From an uncultured Prevotella sp. (GTDB lineage: Bacteria; Bacteroidota; Bacteroidia; Bacteroidales; Bacteroidaceae), in assembly GCA_958369755.1 (NCBI GenBank), contig CATXJC010000035.1:1-18914 (forward strand): DNA of 18,914 nucleotides, in the 5' to 3' direction. Positions 6,722-13,769 of the stretch are shown here, piece after piece; position 1 is the first letter of the stretch; the number at the start of each line of letters is the position of its first letter. Below the pieces are notes generated by a model, which made no database searches, was not told the DNA's origin, and worked only from the letters and a program-made list of their open reading frames with translations. The position numbers and the translations under genes were made by a program.

Positions 6722-6748
6722 CCCTGTTTTTTAATAATTATAGACAAA

Positions 6749-7474
6749 ATGGAAGTAAAAACTAGAGCTATCGTACTGCAAACCATTAAGTATGGGGATG
6801 CACAACTTATCGTGGATTTCTTCACCGAAAAGTTGGGCAGAGTCTCTTTTATGGTCAAAATACCCAAGTCTTCTAAGGCGAAGATGAAGCGTCAGCTGTT
6901 TCAGCCCTTGATGATTCTCAACCTGGAGTTCGACCATCGTCCGAAAGCTAACTTGCAGCGATTGAAGGATGTATCCATCGCCCTTCCCTTTGTGGATCTT
7001 CCCTTTTCGCCTTACAAGTTGGCGATGTCTATGTTTCTGGCAGAGCTTTTGGGGCAAGCCACCAGGAACGAGCAAGTGAATGTTCCATTGTTTTCCTTCA
7101 TAGAGGAGAGTGTGGCGTGGCTCGACCAGGCACAGGGGAATTATGCCAATTTCCATATTGTCTTTATGGTTCGGCTAACCTTCTTTCTTGGATTTTCGCC
7201 TAATCTTGAGAGTGGTGCGCATGGCGATTTCTTCGACTTGGAGGAAGGCCGCTTTGTATCCTTCGTGCCTACACACGTACATTATTTAAATAAAGAGGAT
7301 TCTTTGCGTATGTTGGGGCTGCTTCGCCTGAGCTATGAAACAATGCACCTCTACACAATGTCCCGATTGGATCGAAACCGCTGTGTAGAGGTGATATTGC
7401 AATATTATAGGATTCATGTTCCGGGATTCCCGGAGCTGAAAAGCTTTTCTGTTCTACAGGAGTTGTTTGCTTAA
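6749..7474 (+). CDS. recO: DNA repair protein RecO
   Basis: RecO acts with RecR (and RecF) to load RecA onto SSB-coated single-stranded DNA and can anneal strands. The 241-residue protein starts with the RecO OB-fold signature TRAIVLQTIKYGDAQLIVDFFTEKLGRVSFMVK (residues 5-37), followed by the helical domain (LPFSPYKLAMSMFLAELLGQ at 84-103). The later GFSPNLE (148-154) and FFDLEEGRFV (161-170) correspond to the family segment that in other bacteria contains a zinc-binding cysteine cluster; here those cysteines are absent. The frame is open back to an ATG at 6668, but the -7 promoter box at 6714-6721 lies between, and the RecO homology begins at MEVKTRAIV, so 6749 was chosen. The gene converges on ftsZ with only 11 bases between the stop codons. 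Confidence 0.92.
   Translation: MEVKTRAIVLQTIKYGDAQLIVDFFTEKLGRVSFMVKIPKSSKAKMKRQLFQPLMILNLEFDHRPKANLQRLKDVSIALPFVDLPFSPYKLAMSMFLAELLGQATRNEQVNVPLFSFIEESVAWLDQAQGNYANFHIVFMVRLTFFLGFSPNLESGAHGDFFDLEEGRFVSFVPTHVHYLNKEDSLRMLGLLRLSYETMHLYTMSRLDRNRCVEVILQYYRIHVPGFPELKSFSVLQELFA
7341..7399. repeat. Long inverted repeat inside recO
   Basis: CACCTCTACACA (7346-7357) is perfectly complementary to TGTGTAGAGGTG (7382-7393), and CAAT (7341-7344) with ATTG (7396-7399) extends the stem beyond a small internal loop. The loop carries its own CGAT/ATCG pairing (7364-7367, 7371-7374). It codes for the stretch around MHLYTMSRLDRNRCVEVILQ of RecO, near the 3' end. Confidence 0.6.
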
Positions 7475-7488
7475 GGAACGGTTCCCTA
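7472..7488. other. Hairpin spanning the convergent recO and ftsZ stop codons
   Basis: GGAACGGTTCC (7475-7485) exactly fills the gap between the recO stop (7472-7474) and the ftsZ stop (7486-7488). On the - strand the stop codons extend the pairing to a seven-pair stem (one G-U) with loop CCG. No T-run follows in either direction, so it does not look like a standard intrinsic terminator. Confidence 0.5.
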
Positions 7489-8823
7489 GGCGAAACTGAT
7501 GACTCCCTGTACTGTGTCGTTATCGTCTTTCTTCTTAGCCTCCTCCGTTTCTGCATTGCCAGAAGCCAGATTGCGGATGTCTTCGAGAGTCTGACGGGTG
7601 CGCTTGAAGGTTGGTGTATTCTCTACCTGAAGGATTACATCCTCATTGTCGAGATCCTCAGGACGGAACAGGAAGATGTGTGGATGACGCTTATACTGGG
7701 TAGAGTTGCCGTCTGAACCATAGTAGCGCTCGCGTCTGTTCTGACGCTCTGCCCTTGTCTCTTCCTCTTCTGCGATACGGCGAGCTTCCTCTTCTGTATG
7801 CTTCTTCATGTGGCGGTTCATTCCCTCTACGTCTTCGAGTCCGAAACCTGTTGCCAATACGGTAACCTTGACACGGCTGCCCAACTCTGGATCAATGGCG
7901 AGTCCCCACTTCAACTCGAAGTCGTCTCCAAACTTCTCCATGAAGTCGTTTACATCGTTCATCTCATCCATGGTCAAACCAGGATTGTCCTTCTTCTCAC
8001 TGGCAAAAGCAATGCTCAGCAAGATCTTCTTGGAGTTGAATACATCGTTGTCGTTGAGCAAAGGTGAGTTCAATGCATCCTCAATCGCCTTCTTGACACG
8101 ACCTTCACCTTCACCGTAACCAGTACTCATGATGGCAACGCCACCATCCTTCAATACGGTCTTCACGTCGTTGAAGTCAAGGTTGATGAGTCCGTGAACG
8201 GTGATGATTTCAGCAATACTCTTTGCTGCAACGCTTAAGGTATCGTCTGCCTTTCCGAAGGCATCGAGTACTGCAAGGTCTGGATAAATCTGGCGGAGAC
8301 GCTCGTTGTTGATAACCAGCAGCGCATCTACGTGCTTAGACATCTCTTCTACACCATCCAGTGCCTGGTCGATCTTCTTAGGACCTTCGAAGCGGAAAGG
8401 AATGGTTACGATACCAACGGTAAGGATTCCGAGTTCCTTGCTCACTCTTGCGATGACAGGCGCAGCACCGGTTCCGGTACCACCACCCATTCCGGCGGTG
8501 ATGAAAGCCATCTTGGTGCCGTCGTTCAGCATGTGCTTGATCTCTTCAAGGGTTTCCTCGGCAGCCTGGCGAGCCTTGGCAGGCTTGTTGCCGGCTCCCA
8601 GACCTTCCTTGCCCAACTGCAGATGTACAGGTACAGGAGAATCGTTGAGTGCCTGATTATCAGTATTACACAATACGAAGCTTACGTCGTGGATGCCTTC
8701 ACGGTACATGTGGTTGACAGCGTTACCACCGCCACCACCTACACCAATCACCTTGATGATGCTGTTTTCCTTTTCTGGCTCTCCAAAGTCCAGAATATGT
8801 GGAGTATTTGTGTTATCTAGCAT
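7486..8823 (-). CDS. ftsZ: Cell division protein FtsZ
   Basis: FtsZ is the tubulin-like GTPase that forms the Z ring. The 445-residue protein has VIGVGGGGGNAVNHM (25-39), the tubulin signature GGGTGTG (113-119), FRFEGPKK (143-150) and the T7 catalytic loop NLDFND (214-219), which completes GTP hydrolysis in the neighbouring subunit. The globular part ends near residue 330. A charged linker follows (EEEARRIAEEEETRAERQNRRERYY, about 344-368). TPTFKR (403-408) resembles the conserved C-terminal FtsZ peptide that binds FtsA. About 37 mostly polar residues then follow, ending VQGVISFA. It is the last gene of the dcw cluster, 27 nt after ftsA, and converges with recO. No intrinsic terminator was found after it. 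Confidence 0.98.
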   Translation of the reverse strand: MLDNTNTPHILDFGEPEKENSIIKVIGVGGGGGNAVNHMYREGIHDVSFVLCNTDNQALNDSPVPVHLQLGKEGLGAGNKPAKARQAAEETLEEIKHMLNDGTKMAFITAGMGGGTGTGAAPVIARVSKELGILTVGIVTIPFRFEGPKKIDQALDGVEEMSKHVDALLVINNERLRQIYPDLAVLDAFGKADDTLSVAAKSIAEIITVHGLINLDFNDVKTVLKDGGVAIMSTGYGEGEGRVKKAIEDALNSPLLNDNDVFNSKKILLSIAFASEKKDNPGLTMDEMNDVNDFMEKFGDDFELKWGLAIDPELGSRVKVTVLATGFGLEDVEGMNRHMKKHTEEEARRIAEEEETRAERQNRRERYYGSDGNSTQYKRHPHIFLFRPEDLDNEDVILQVENTPTFKRTRQTLEDIRNLASGNAETEEAKKKDDNDTVQGVISFA

Positions 8824-8850
8824 AATAGTCTATTCTAAAATATGATTATA

Positions 8851-10305
8851 TTATTCTTCCTCAGAGATGGTATCCTTCACGAATTTCTTGAATCCTCTCA
8901 TAAACTTGTGAACGATGCTGTTCTCTTTTCTGCGTTTTGCTTCTTCCTCAGCTTCCTTTTCAGCCAGGAGTCTTGCCTCTTCCTCTTCCTGTTCTCTCTT
9001 GCGGCGAGCCTCTTCTTCAGCCTTCTGCTTTTCGGCTGCAGTCAATACCACGCCGGTGCCTACTGTCTCGTTCGGGTTGCGAGGAGCCTTGTGGGCTTCT
9101 GAACCTGTTCCTGTTGTAGGACGGTTGTCGAGGTTGTCGAAGAGGTCGTTGTTGAATTCGCTGCCTGCGCAGTTCATGTCGCCCTTAGCCAGGAGTCCCA
9201 ATACGGTATTCATCATACCTGTATGATTGGTGATTTTAGGATCCTTTGAGTTGACTGTCTGGGTAACAAACTTCGCGATGCGTACCTTGTCGATATGGGT
9301 ATGAGTCTTGAATACCTTATCGATTTCAGGCATATTGCTTCCACCGCCGGTGAGGATGATACCACCCATCAGCTTATCTGAGAATTCTACAGGTACCTGG
9401 AACCATGCATTTTCTACGATTTCCTCCACACGAGCCTCTACAATCTCGATAAACTTTTTGCTCTCTATGGTTCTATCCTTGTCAACAGAGTAGTTGAGTG
9501 TTGGGTCGATATTGCTGATATCGGTGTAGGCCTTTGCATATTTCAGCTTCATCTTTTCTGCATCAGCATCCTCGAGCTGGAGGCAAGTCAAGTCCTTGGT
9601 GATGTTGTTTCCACCCAATGGGATGACAGAGAGATGGCGCAGGATACCCTTGTAGTAAACGGATACGGTAGTGGTGTCGGCACCCAGGTCAACGAGCATA
9701 CATCCGGCTCTCTTCTCAGAGTCGGTCAATACGCTGTCTGCCATAGCCAATGGTGCGAGATACATCTCCGCAATCGAGATATTTGCATTCTCGAAGCAGG
9801 TGTTGATATTGTTATAGAAGTTCTTGCGCCAAAGGATATTCAGGAAGATACCTTCCAGATGGCTGCACTGTATGCCTACAGGGTCAATCTGGTACTGGTT
9901 GTCTATCTTGTATTCCTGTGTTGCAGCGTCAAGAATTTCTTGGTCTGGATAAGTCATGTTGCGGTTGATGTCCATCAGCTCATTAATCATATCCTGCGAG
10001 ATGATAGATGCGCCTGGCAGATCTTTCACGATGACGTTCTTGAGGCTTCTGATAGATCTGCCTCCTACACCCACGTAAACCTGGGTAATATCTTGTTTGA
10101 GGAAGTTCTTCAACTTCTTGATGATGCTAGTGAGGCACTGGCATGTTTTGTCGATGTTATAGATAACACCCTTTCTGATACAAGAAGACGAGTTTTCCTC
10201 GACGGTAGCCAGCACGGTGATGCTGCCGTCTAAATTCTTCTGACCAGCTATACCTGTCATCTTAGATGAGCCAAGCTCGATAGCTACAATAAATTCCTTT
10301 GGCAT
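8851..10305 (-). CDS. ftsA: Cell division protein FtsA
   Basis: FtsA is the actin-like ATPase that tethers FtsZ to the membrane and recruits later division proteins. Actin-fold motifs are visible: phosphate 1 VAIELGSSKMTGIAG (7-21), phosphate 2 MLVDLGADTTTVSVYY (203-218) and the adenosine motif GGIILTGGGSNMPEID (314-329). At 484 residues it is longer than E. coli FtsA (420). The extra length is a low-complexity Asn/Gly/Pro stretch (about 380-420) and a highly charged Glu/Arg/Lys helix (about 424-461), probably a coiled coil or single helix. The C-terminal NSIVHKFMRGFKKFVKDTI (462-480) is an amphipathic helix suited to membrane binding, as in other FtsA proteins. It lies 39 nt after ftsQ and 27 nt before ftsZ. 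Confidence 0.96.
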   Translation of the reverse strand: MPKEFIVAIELGSSKMTGIAGQKNLDGSITVLATVEENSSSCIRKGVIYNIDKTCQCLTSIIKKLKNFLKQDITQVYVGVGGRSIRSLKNVIVKDLPGASIISQDMINELMDINRNMTYPDQEILDAATQEYKIDNQYQIDPVGIQCSHLEGIFLNILWRKNFYNNINTCFENANISIAEMYLAPLAMADSVLTDSEKRAGCMLVDLGADTTTVSVYYKGILRHLSVIPLGGNNITKDLTCLQLEDADAEKMKLKYAKAYTDISNIDPTLNYSVDKDRTIESKKFIEIVEARVEEIVENAWFQVPVEFSDKLMGGIILTGGGSNMPEIDKVFKTHTHIDKVRIAKFVTQTVNSKDPKITNHTGMMNTVLGLLAKGDMNCAGSEFNNDLFDNLDNRPTTGTGSEAHKAPRNPNETVGTGVVLTAAEKQKAEEEARRKREQEEEEARLLAEKEAEEEAKRRKENSIVHKFMRGFKKFVKDTISEEE

Positions 10306-10344
10306 AGTCTTTATATATTATCTTTTTCTGTTTCAATTATAAAA

Positions 10345-11139
10345 TTAGCTGTTATGATGCTTTGTGCAAATTATCTGGTTGTCAAACTCGATGTTGATGT
10401 ATGAGTATTTGTTCCAGCCAGCTTGAGAGAGACCATATTTGTAGAACTTTTCCAGACGGTCCATCTTCTTGTTGATGAAGTCTTCTACATCTTGTTCTCT
10501 TTTGCTGATGATATTGCTTTCCGGCAGGTTACCTATATATATAATGTGGTTTCCTACTCGTGGCACCAGTTCAATGCCCCTGTCGGGCAGTACGTTGATC
10601 TGCTCTATCTGATTTCTCCAAAGATTGTTCTTCATCAGGGTCTTGCTTACCAGCGATATGTATTTCTGGGCAAACCATTTGTTGATGTTGCCTGTGGCGA
10701 TGATGATGTCGCTTGTATAGTTGGTGTTGGGCATTACCTGATAATGATCATCTATATAGTAGTCCTCGTTGTTGATGCTCTTGATTCTCACAATTGGCAT
10801 ACGCTGGGTGAGGTAGATATCCACCAGTCCGTCTTGCGTCTTATAGCATTCTGCGGTCTTCACGAAGGGACTGGTCTTTAAAGTTTCCTCTATCTTCCTG
10901 GCGTTCACGCCGTTCAGTGGTTTCTCCAGGGGATAGAGCTTTTTTATCTCCAGTCTCTTCTTGATTTCCTTTGCATTCAGAAAGCCGTTGGTCATCTCAT
11001 CCTCAATGTTGATGTTCACCTTGGTGCATAGCATTCCCTTTTCATCAGGTTTGTTAAACTTGGTGAAAGCGAATCCCAGATAGGTTGCCAGTGCAACATC
11101 CAGGGTGATGAGTAGGGTTTTCTGCCAATTGATATGCAT
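10345..11139 (-). CDS. ftsQ: Cell division protein FtsQ
   Basis: FtsQ is a bitopic membrane protein that links early and late division proteins (with FtsB/FtsL). The 264 residues comprise a short cytoplasmic N-terminus, one membrane segment (about 8-25, LLITLDVALATYLGFAF), a POTRA-type domain (about 43-125: FLNAKEIKKRL, NARKIEETLKTSPFVKTAECY, IYLTQRMPIVRI) and a periplasmic beta domain ending in YSYINIEFDNQIICTK. The repeated family pattern 'qR.PI.RI' followed by YYIDDHYQVMP supports the call despite the weak overall conservation of FtsQ. Its position between murC and ftsA is the usual one. A hairpin covering the murC stop precedes it in the 44-nt gap. Confidence 0.88.
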   Translation of the reverse strand: MHINWQKTLLITLDVALATYLGFAFTKFNKPDEKGMLCTKVNINIEDEMTNGFLNAKEIKKRLEIKKLYPLEKPLNGVNARKIEETLKTSPFVKTAECYKTQDGLVDIYLTQRMPIVRIKSINNEDYYIDDHYQVMPNTNYTSDIIIATGNINKWFAQKYISLVSKTLMKNNLWRNQIEQINVLPDRGIELVPRVGNHIIYIGNLPESNIISKREQDVEDFINKKMDRLEKFYKYGLSQAGWNKYSYINIEFDNQIICTKHHNS

Positions 11140-11162
11140 TGATTACTTTGTTCTTGTTTGCA

Positions 11163-11186
11163 TAAGCCCCTGTCTCCGGGGGCTTA
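11163..11186 (-). other. Intercistronic hairpin between murC and ftsQ
   Basis: TAAGCCCC (11163-11170) is perfectly complementary to GGGGCTTA (11179-11186), with an 8-nt loop. On the - strand the stem starts with the murC stop codon TAA and is followed by TGCAAAC, not by a T-run. It may protect 3' ends, pause transcription or weakly attenuate the downstream ftsQAZ genes. Its effect is inference. Confidence 0.55.
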
Positions 11187-12560
11187 TTTTGATTCTAGAA
11201 TCTTTGTGATTTCTGGAACATAGTTGTCCAAATCTCCAGCTCCCAGAACGACGAGTACGTCGAAGTCACGGCTCTTCACCAGGTCGAGTACTTCTTCCTT
11301 GTGAATCATGCTCTTCTCTACGCCTGGTTTCAGGTTGTCGTAGATGAGCTTGGAGGTAACTCCTGGGATAGGCTGCTCGCGAGCAGGATAGATATCGCAG
11401 AGGATGACTTCATCGAGGAGACTTAGGCTGTTGGCAAAGTCCTTGTAGAAGTCACGGGTGCGGGTGTAGAGGTGAGGCTGGAAGATGGCTGTAATCTTGC
11501 GATCTTTGTAAAGCTCACGAATACTCTTTGCACTCTGATAAATCTCTTTTGGATGATGAGCGTAGTCGGAAAGGAATACGAGCTTGTCGTTCTTGATCTT
11601 GAAGTCGAAGCGGCGGTCCACGCCTCCGTATGTCTTCATTCCGTTGCGAAGCTCATCGGCGGTACAACCATTCAGCTGTGCCATTGCCATTGCTGCCACA
11701 CCATTTGTGATGTTGATTGGTACTGGCTGTCCGAGCTCTACGCCTGTAACGTTTTCGATAGGAGAGATGAAGTCGAATGTGATTCCGCCATTCTCTATCT
11801 TGATGTTCTCAGCGTGGAAGTCGCCTTCGTCCTGGCTGTATTCGTATATCTTGACGCCGTCCTGTACGTGCTGCTTCATCTCCAGGTCTTTGTGGATGAT
11901 GAGCGCACCGCCCGGCTGAATCAATTCTGTATAGTGACGGAAGCTTTCGAGATAAGCCTCCTTGGTACCATAGATGTCGAGGTGATCAGGATCTGTAGAT
12001 GTGATGACGCTCATCCATGGGCGCAACCAGTGGAAACTGCGGTCAAACTCATCTGCCTCGATGACTACGAAGTCGCTCTTGTCTGAGAGAATGTAGTTGG
12101 TGCCATAGTTCTTGGAGATTCCTCCGAGGAAGGCATTGCAGTCGAGATGGCTCTGGTGCATGATGTGGGCACACATGGTAGAAGTAGAAGTCTTGCCGTG
12201 TGTACCTGCCACGCACAGTCCCTTGTGGGTGCGGGTCAGGGTACCCAGAACCTGCGCACGCTTCTCGATGGTGAATCCATTCTCGCGGAAGTAAACCAGC
12301 TCCTTGTGCTCAGCAGGGATGGCCGGTGTATAGACAACCAGCGTGTTCTTGGCATCCTTGCAAGCCTCAGGGATGAGATCTACATTCTCTTCGTAGTGGA
12401 TGAGCATTCCTTCTTTCTCCAACTCGTGAGTGAGATTGGAAGGAGTCTTGTCGTATCCGGCTACAACCAACTTCTTGCTGAGGAAGTATCTGGCGATGGC
12501 GCTCATACCGATGCCGCCTGCACCTACAAAATAAACTGCTTTAATATCCTTGATTTCCAT
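11184..12560 (-). CDS. murC: UDP-N-acetylmuramate--L-alanine ligase
   Basis: MurC adds L-alanine to UDP-MurNAc with ATP, the first step of stem-peptide assembly in the cytoplasm. The 458-residue protein begins with the UDP-binding Rossmann motif FVGAGGIGMSAIARYF (11-26). The ATP P-loop AGTHGKTSTS is at 118-127, followed by the central-domain segments NAFLGGISKNYGTNY and EADEFDRSFHWLRP. The C-terminal DYAHHPKEI segment is typical of MurC, as is FQPHLYTRT. Length and motif order are standard. Its ATG shares one base with the murG stop (TAATG on the - strand), which suggests translational coupling. The stop codon forms part of the hairpin before ftsQ. Confidence 0.97.
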   Translation of the reverse strand: MEIKDIKAVYFVGAGGIGMSAIARYFLSKKLVVAGYDKTPSNLTHELEKEGMLIHYEENVDLIPEACKDAKNTLVVYTPAIPAEHKELVYFRENGFTIEKRAQVLGTLTRTHKGLCVAGTHGKTSTSTMCAHIMHQSHLDCNAFLGGISKNYGTNYILSDKSDFVVIEADEFDRSFHWLRPWMSVITSTDPDHLDIYGTKEAYLESFRHYTELIQPGGALIIHKDLEMKQHVQDGVKIYEYSQDEGDFHAENIKIENGGITFDFISPIENVTGVELGQPVPINITNGVAAMAMAQLNGCTADELRNGMKTYGGVDRRFDFKIKNDKLVFLSDYAHHPKEIYQSAKSIRELYKDRKITAIFQPHLYTRTRDFYKDFANSLSLLDEVILCDIYPAREQPIPGVTSKLIYDNLKPGVEKSMIHKEEVLDLVKSRDFDVLVVLGAGDLDNYVPEITKILESK

Positions 12561-13666
12561 TATCTTGTTGCTAATTTGATTACTTCGTCGGCGATGACGT
12601 CGGCTGAGTTTTTTAATCCTAATTTCTTGATGTTCTCACAGAGTGAGTTGAGTTTATCCTCGTTCTTGACTGTGTTGATGGCTTTCTGGAGCAATTCGTT
12701 TGGCGCATCAGCATCTTTCACGTAGATGGCTGCATCCTTGTTTACCAGTGCCATGGCATTCTTGGTCTGATGGTCTTCTGCCACGTTAGGGCTTGGGACG
12801 AGGATGACAGGCTTTCCGATGAGGCAGAACTCACTGATACTGCTGGCTCCGGCACGGCTGATCACGAGGTCGGCAGCCTTGTAGGCTGCGCCCATGTCGC
12901 TGATGAAGTCGGTAACCTTGAGCATTGGCAGTTCCTTGCCCTTGAGTTGCTCCATAATGGCTGCGTTGTAGTACTTACCTGTCTGCCAGATAAACTGCAC
13001 ACCGCTTTCCTTCACGAGGTCGAGGTGCTGAAGCACGCTCTCGTTGATGGTTCTAGCACCGAGGCTTCCGCCCACGAGCAGGATGGTTTTCTTGTCAGGG
13101 TCGAGACCGAACTGCTTTCGTGCCTCTTCCTTGGTGAGGGTAGTCTCCAATACGTTTTGGCGTACTGGGTTTCCCGTCATGATGATTTTGTCGGCTGGGA
13201 AGAAACGTTCCATTCCTTCGTAAGCCACGCATATCTTTTCTGCCTTCTTTGCCAGGAGCTTATTGGTCACACCTGCGTATGAGTTCTGTTCCTGGATGAG
13301 GCATGGAATACCTTTGCTAGCGCAAACGTTAAGTGTAGGACCGCTGGCGTATCCGCCCACACCTACAGCAGCCATTGGCTTGAAATTCTTGATGATGCTC
13401 TTGGCCATGTGCTGGCTCTTCCATATCTTGAAGAGAACAGCGATGTTCTTGAGCAGATGCTTTCTGTCGAAACCGCAGATAGGCAATCCTTTGATTTCAT
13501 AACCCGCTACAGGAACACGCTGCATTTCCATTCTGCCGAGTGCTCCAACAAACAATATTTTGGCATCAGGGCGCTTTGCCTTGATGGCGTTTGCGATGGA
13601 TACGGCAGGGAATATATGACCGCCTGTACCGCCTCCACTTATGATAATTCTCAGTTCATTATTCAT
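12560..13666 (-). CDS. murG: UDP-N-acetylglucosamine--lipid I GlcNAc transferase
   Basis: MurG is a peripheral membrane GT28 glycosyltransferase that converts lipid I to lipid II. The 368-residue protein shows the N-terminal GGGTGGHIFPA loop (11-21), VGALGRMEMQRVP, GVGGYASGP and QEQNSYAG in the acceptor domain. In the donor domain it shows VGGSLGA and the UDP-GlcNAc-binding RAGASSISEFCLIGKPVILVP, followed by EDHQTKNA. Everything expected is present. It is preceded by the widest gap of the cluster (103 nt), which contains a TAnnTTTG box, so murG-murC-ftsQAZ may have its own promoter. It overlaps murC by one base. Confidence 0.97.
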   Translation of the reverse strand: MNNELRIIISGGGTGGHIFPAVSIANAIKAKRPDAKILFVGALGRMEMQRVPVAGYEIKGLPICGFDRKHLLKNIAVLFKIWKSQHMAKSIIKNFKPMAAVGVGGYASGPTLNVCASKGIPCLIQEQNSYAGVTNKLLAKKAEKICVAYEGMERFFPADKIIMTGNPVRQNVLETTLTKEEARKQFGLDPDKKTILLVGGSLGARTINESVLQHLDLVKESGVQFIWQTGKYYNAAIMEQLKGKELPMLKVTDFISDMGAAYKAADLVISRAGASSISEFCLIGKPVILVPSPNVAEDHQTKNAMALVNKDAAIYVKDADAPNELLQKAINTVKNEDKLNSLCENIKKLGLKNSADVIADEVIKLATR

Positions 13667-13683
13667 AATCCATTCTTGTTTAC

Positions 13684-13695
13684 GACCCGAGGGTC
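13684..13695. promoter_or_regulatory. 12-bp inverted repeat in the murG leader
   Basis: GACCC-GA-GGGTC lies between the -7 box (13709-13716) and the murG start (13666), about 18-29 nt upstream of the ATG. In RNA it can form GACC-CUCG-GGUC. It could be an operator half-site pair or a leader hairpin that affects murG translation. Confidence 0.4.
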
Positions 13696-13708
13696 AACAA
13701 TTTTCACG

Positions 13709-13716
13709 CAAAGGTA
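13709..13716 (-). promoter_or_regulatory. Candidate internal promoter of murG
   Basis: On the - strand the bases read TACCTTTG, a full match to TAnnTTTG, followed by C. It lies 42 nt before the murG start codon. No TTTG is seen at the proper -33 distance. The location in the widest dcw gap, after a hairpin, supports a real start site. Confidence 0.6.
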
Positions 13717-13749
13717 AGCAAAAAAATCCATTTAATGGCATTTTTTACC
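13713..13749 (-). terminator. Weak hairpin with T-run after ftsW
   Basis: On the - strand CCAT-TAA-ATGG is followed by A and seven T's. An imperfect extension pairs the flanking A- and T-runs and GGT/ACC (13713-13715 with 13747-13749). The core stem is only four pairs, so at most partial termination is expected. It overlaps the murG -7 box. Confidence 0.35.
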
Positions 13750-13769
13750 TTATTTATGATACTCTTTTG

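Noticed and set aside
6668..6748. Upstream ATG that would extend RecO by 27 residues
   Set aside because: The extension is hydrophobic and unlike RecO, and the TAATTTTG promoter box at 6714-6721 lies downstream of that ATG.
11472..12086. Open frame of 204 codons opposite murC, and similar long antisense frames opposite ftsA (9634-10233) and murD
   Set aside because: All lie within conserved coding genes on the other strand and have no independent start signals or homology.
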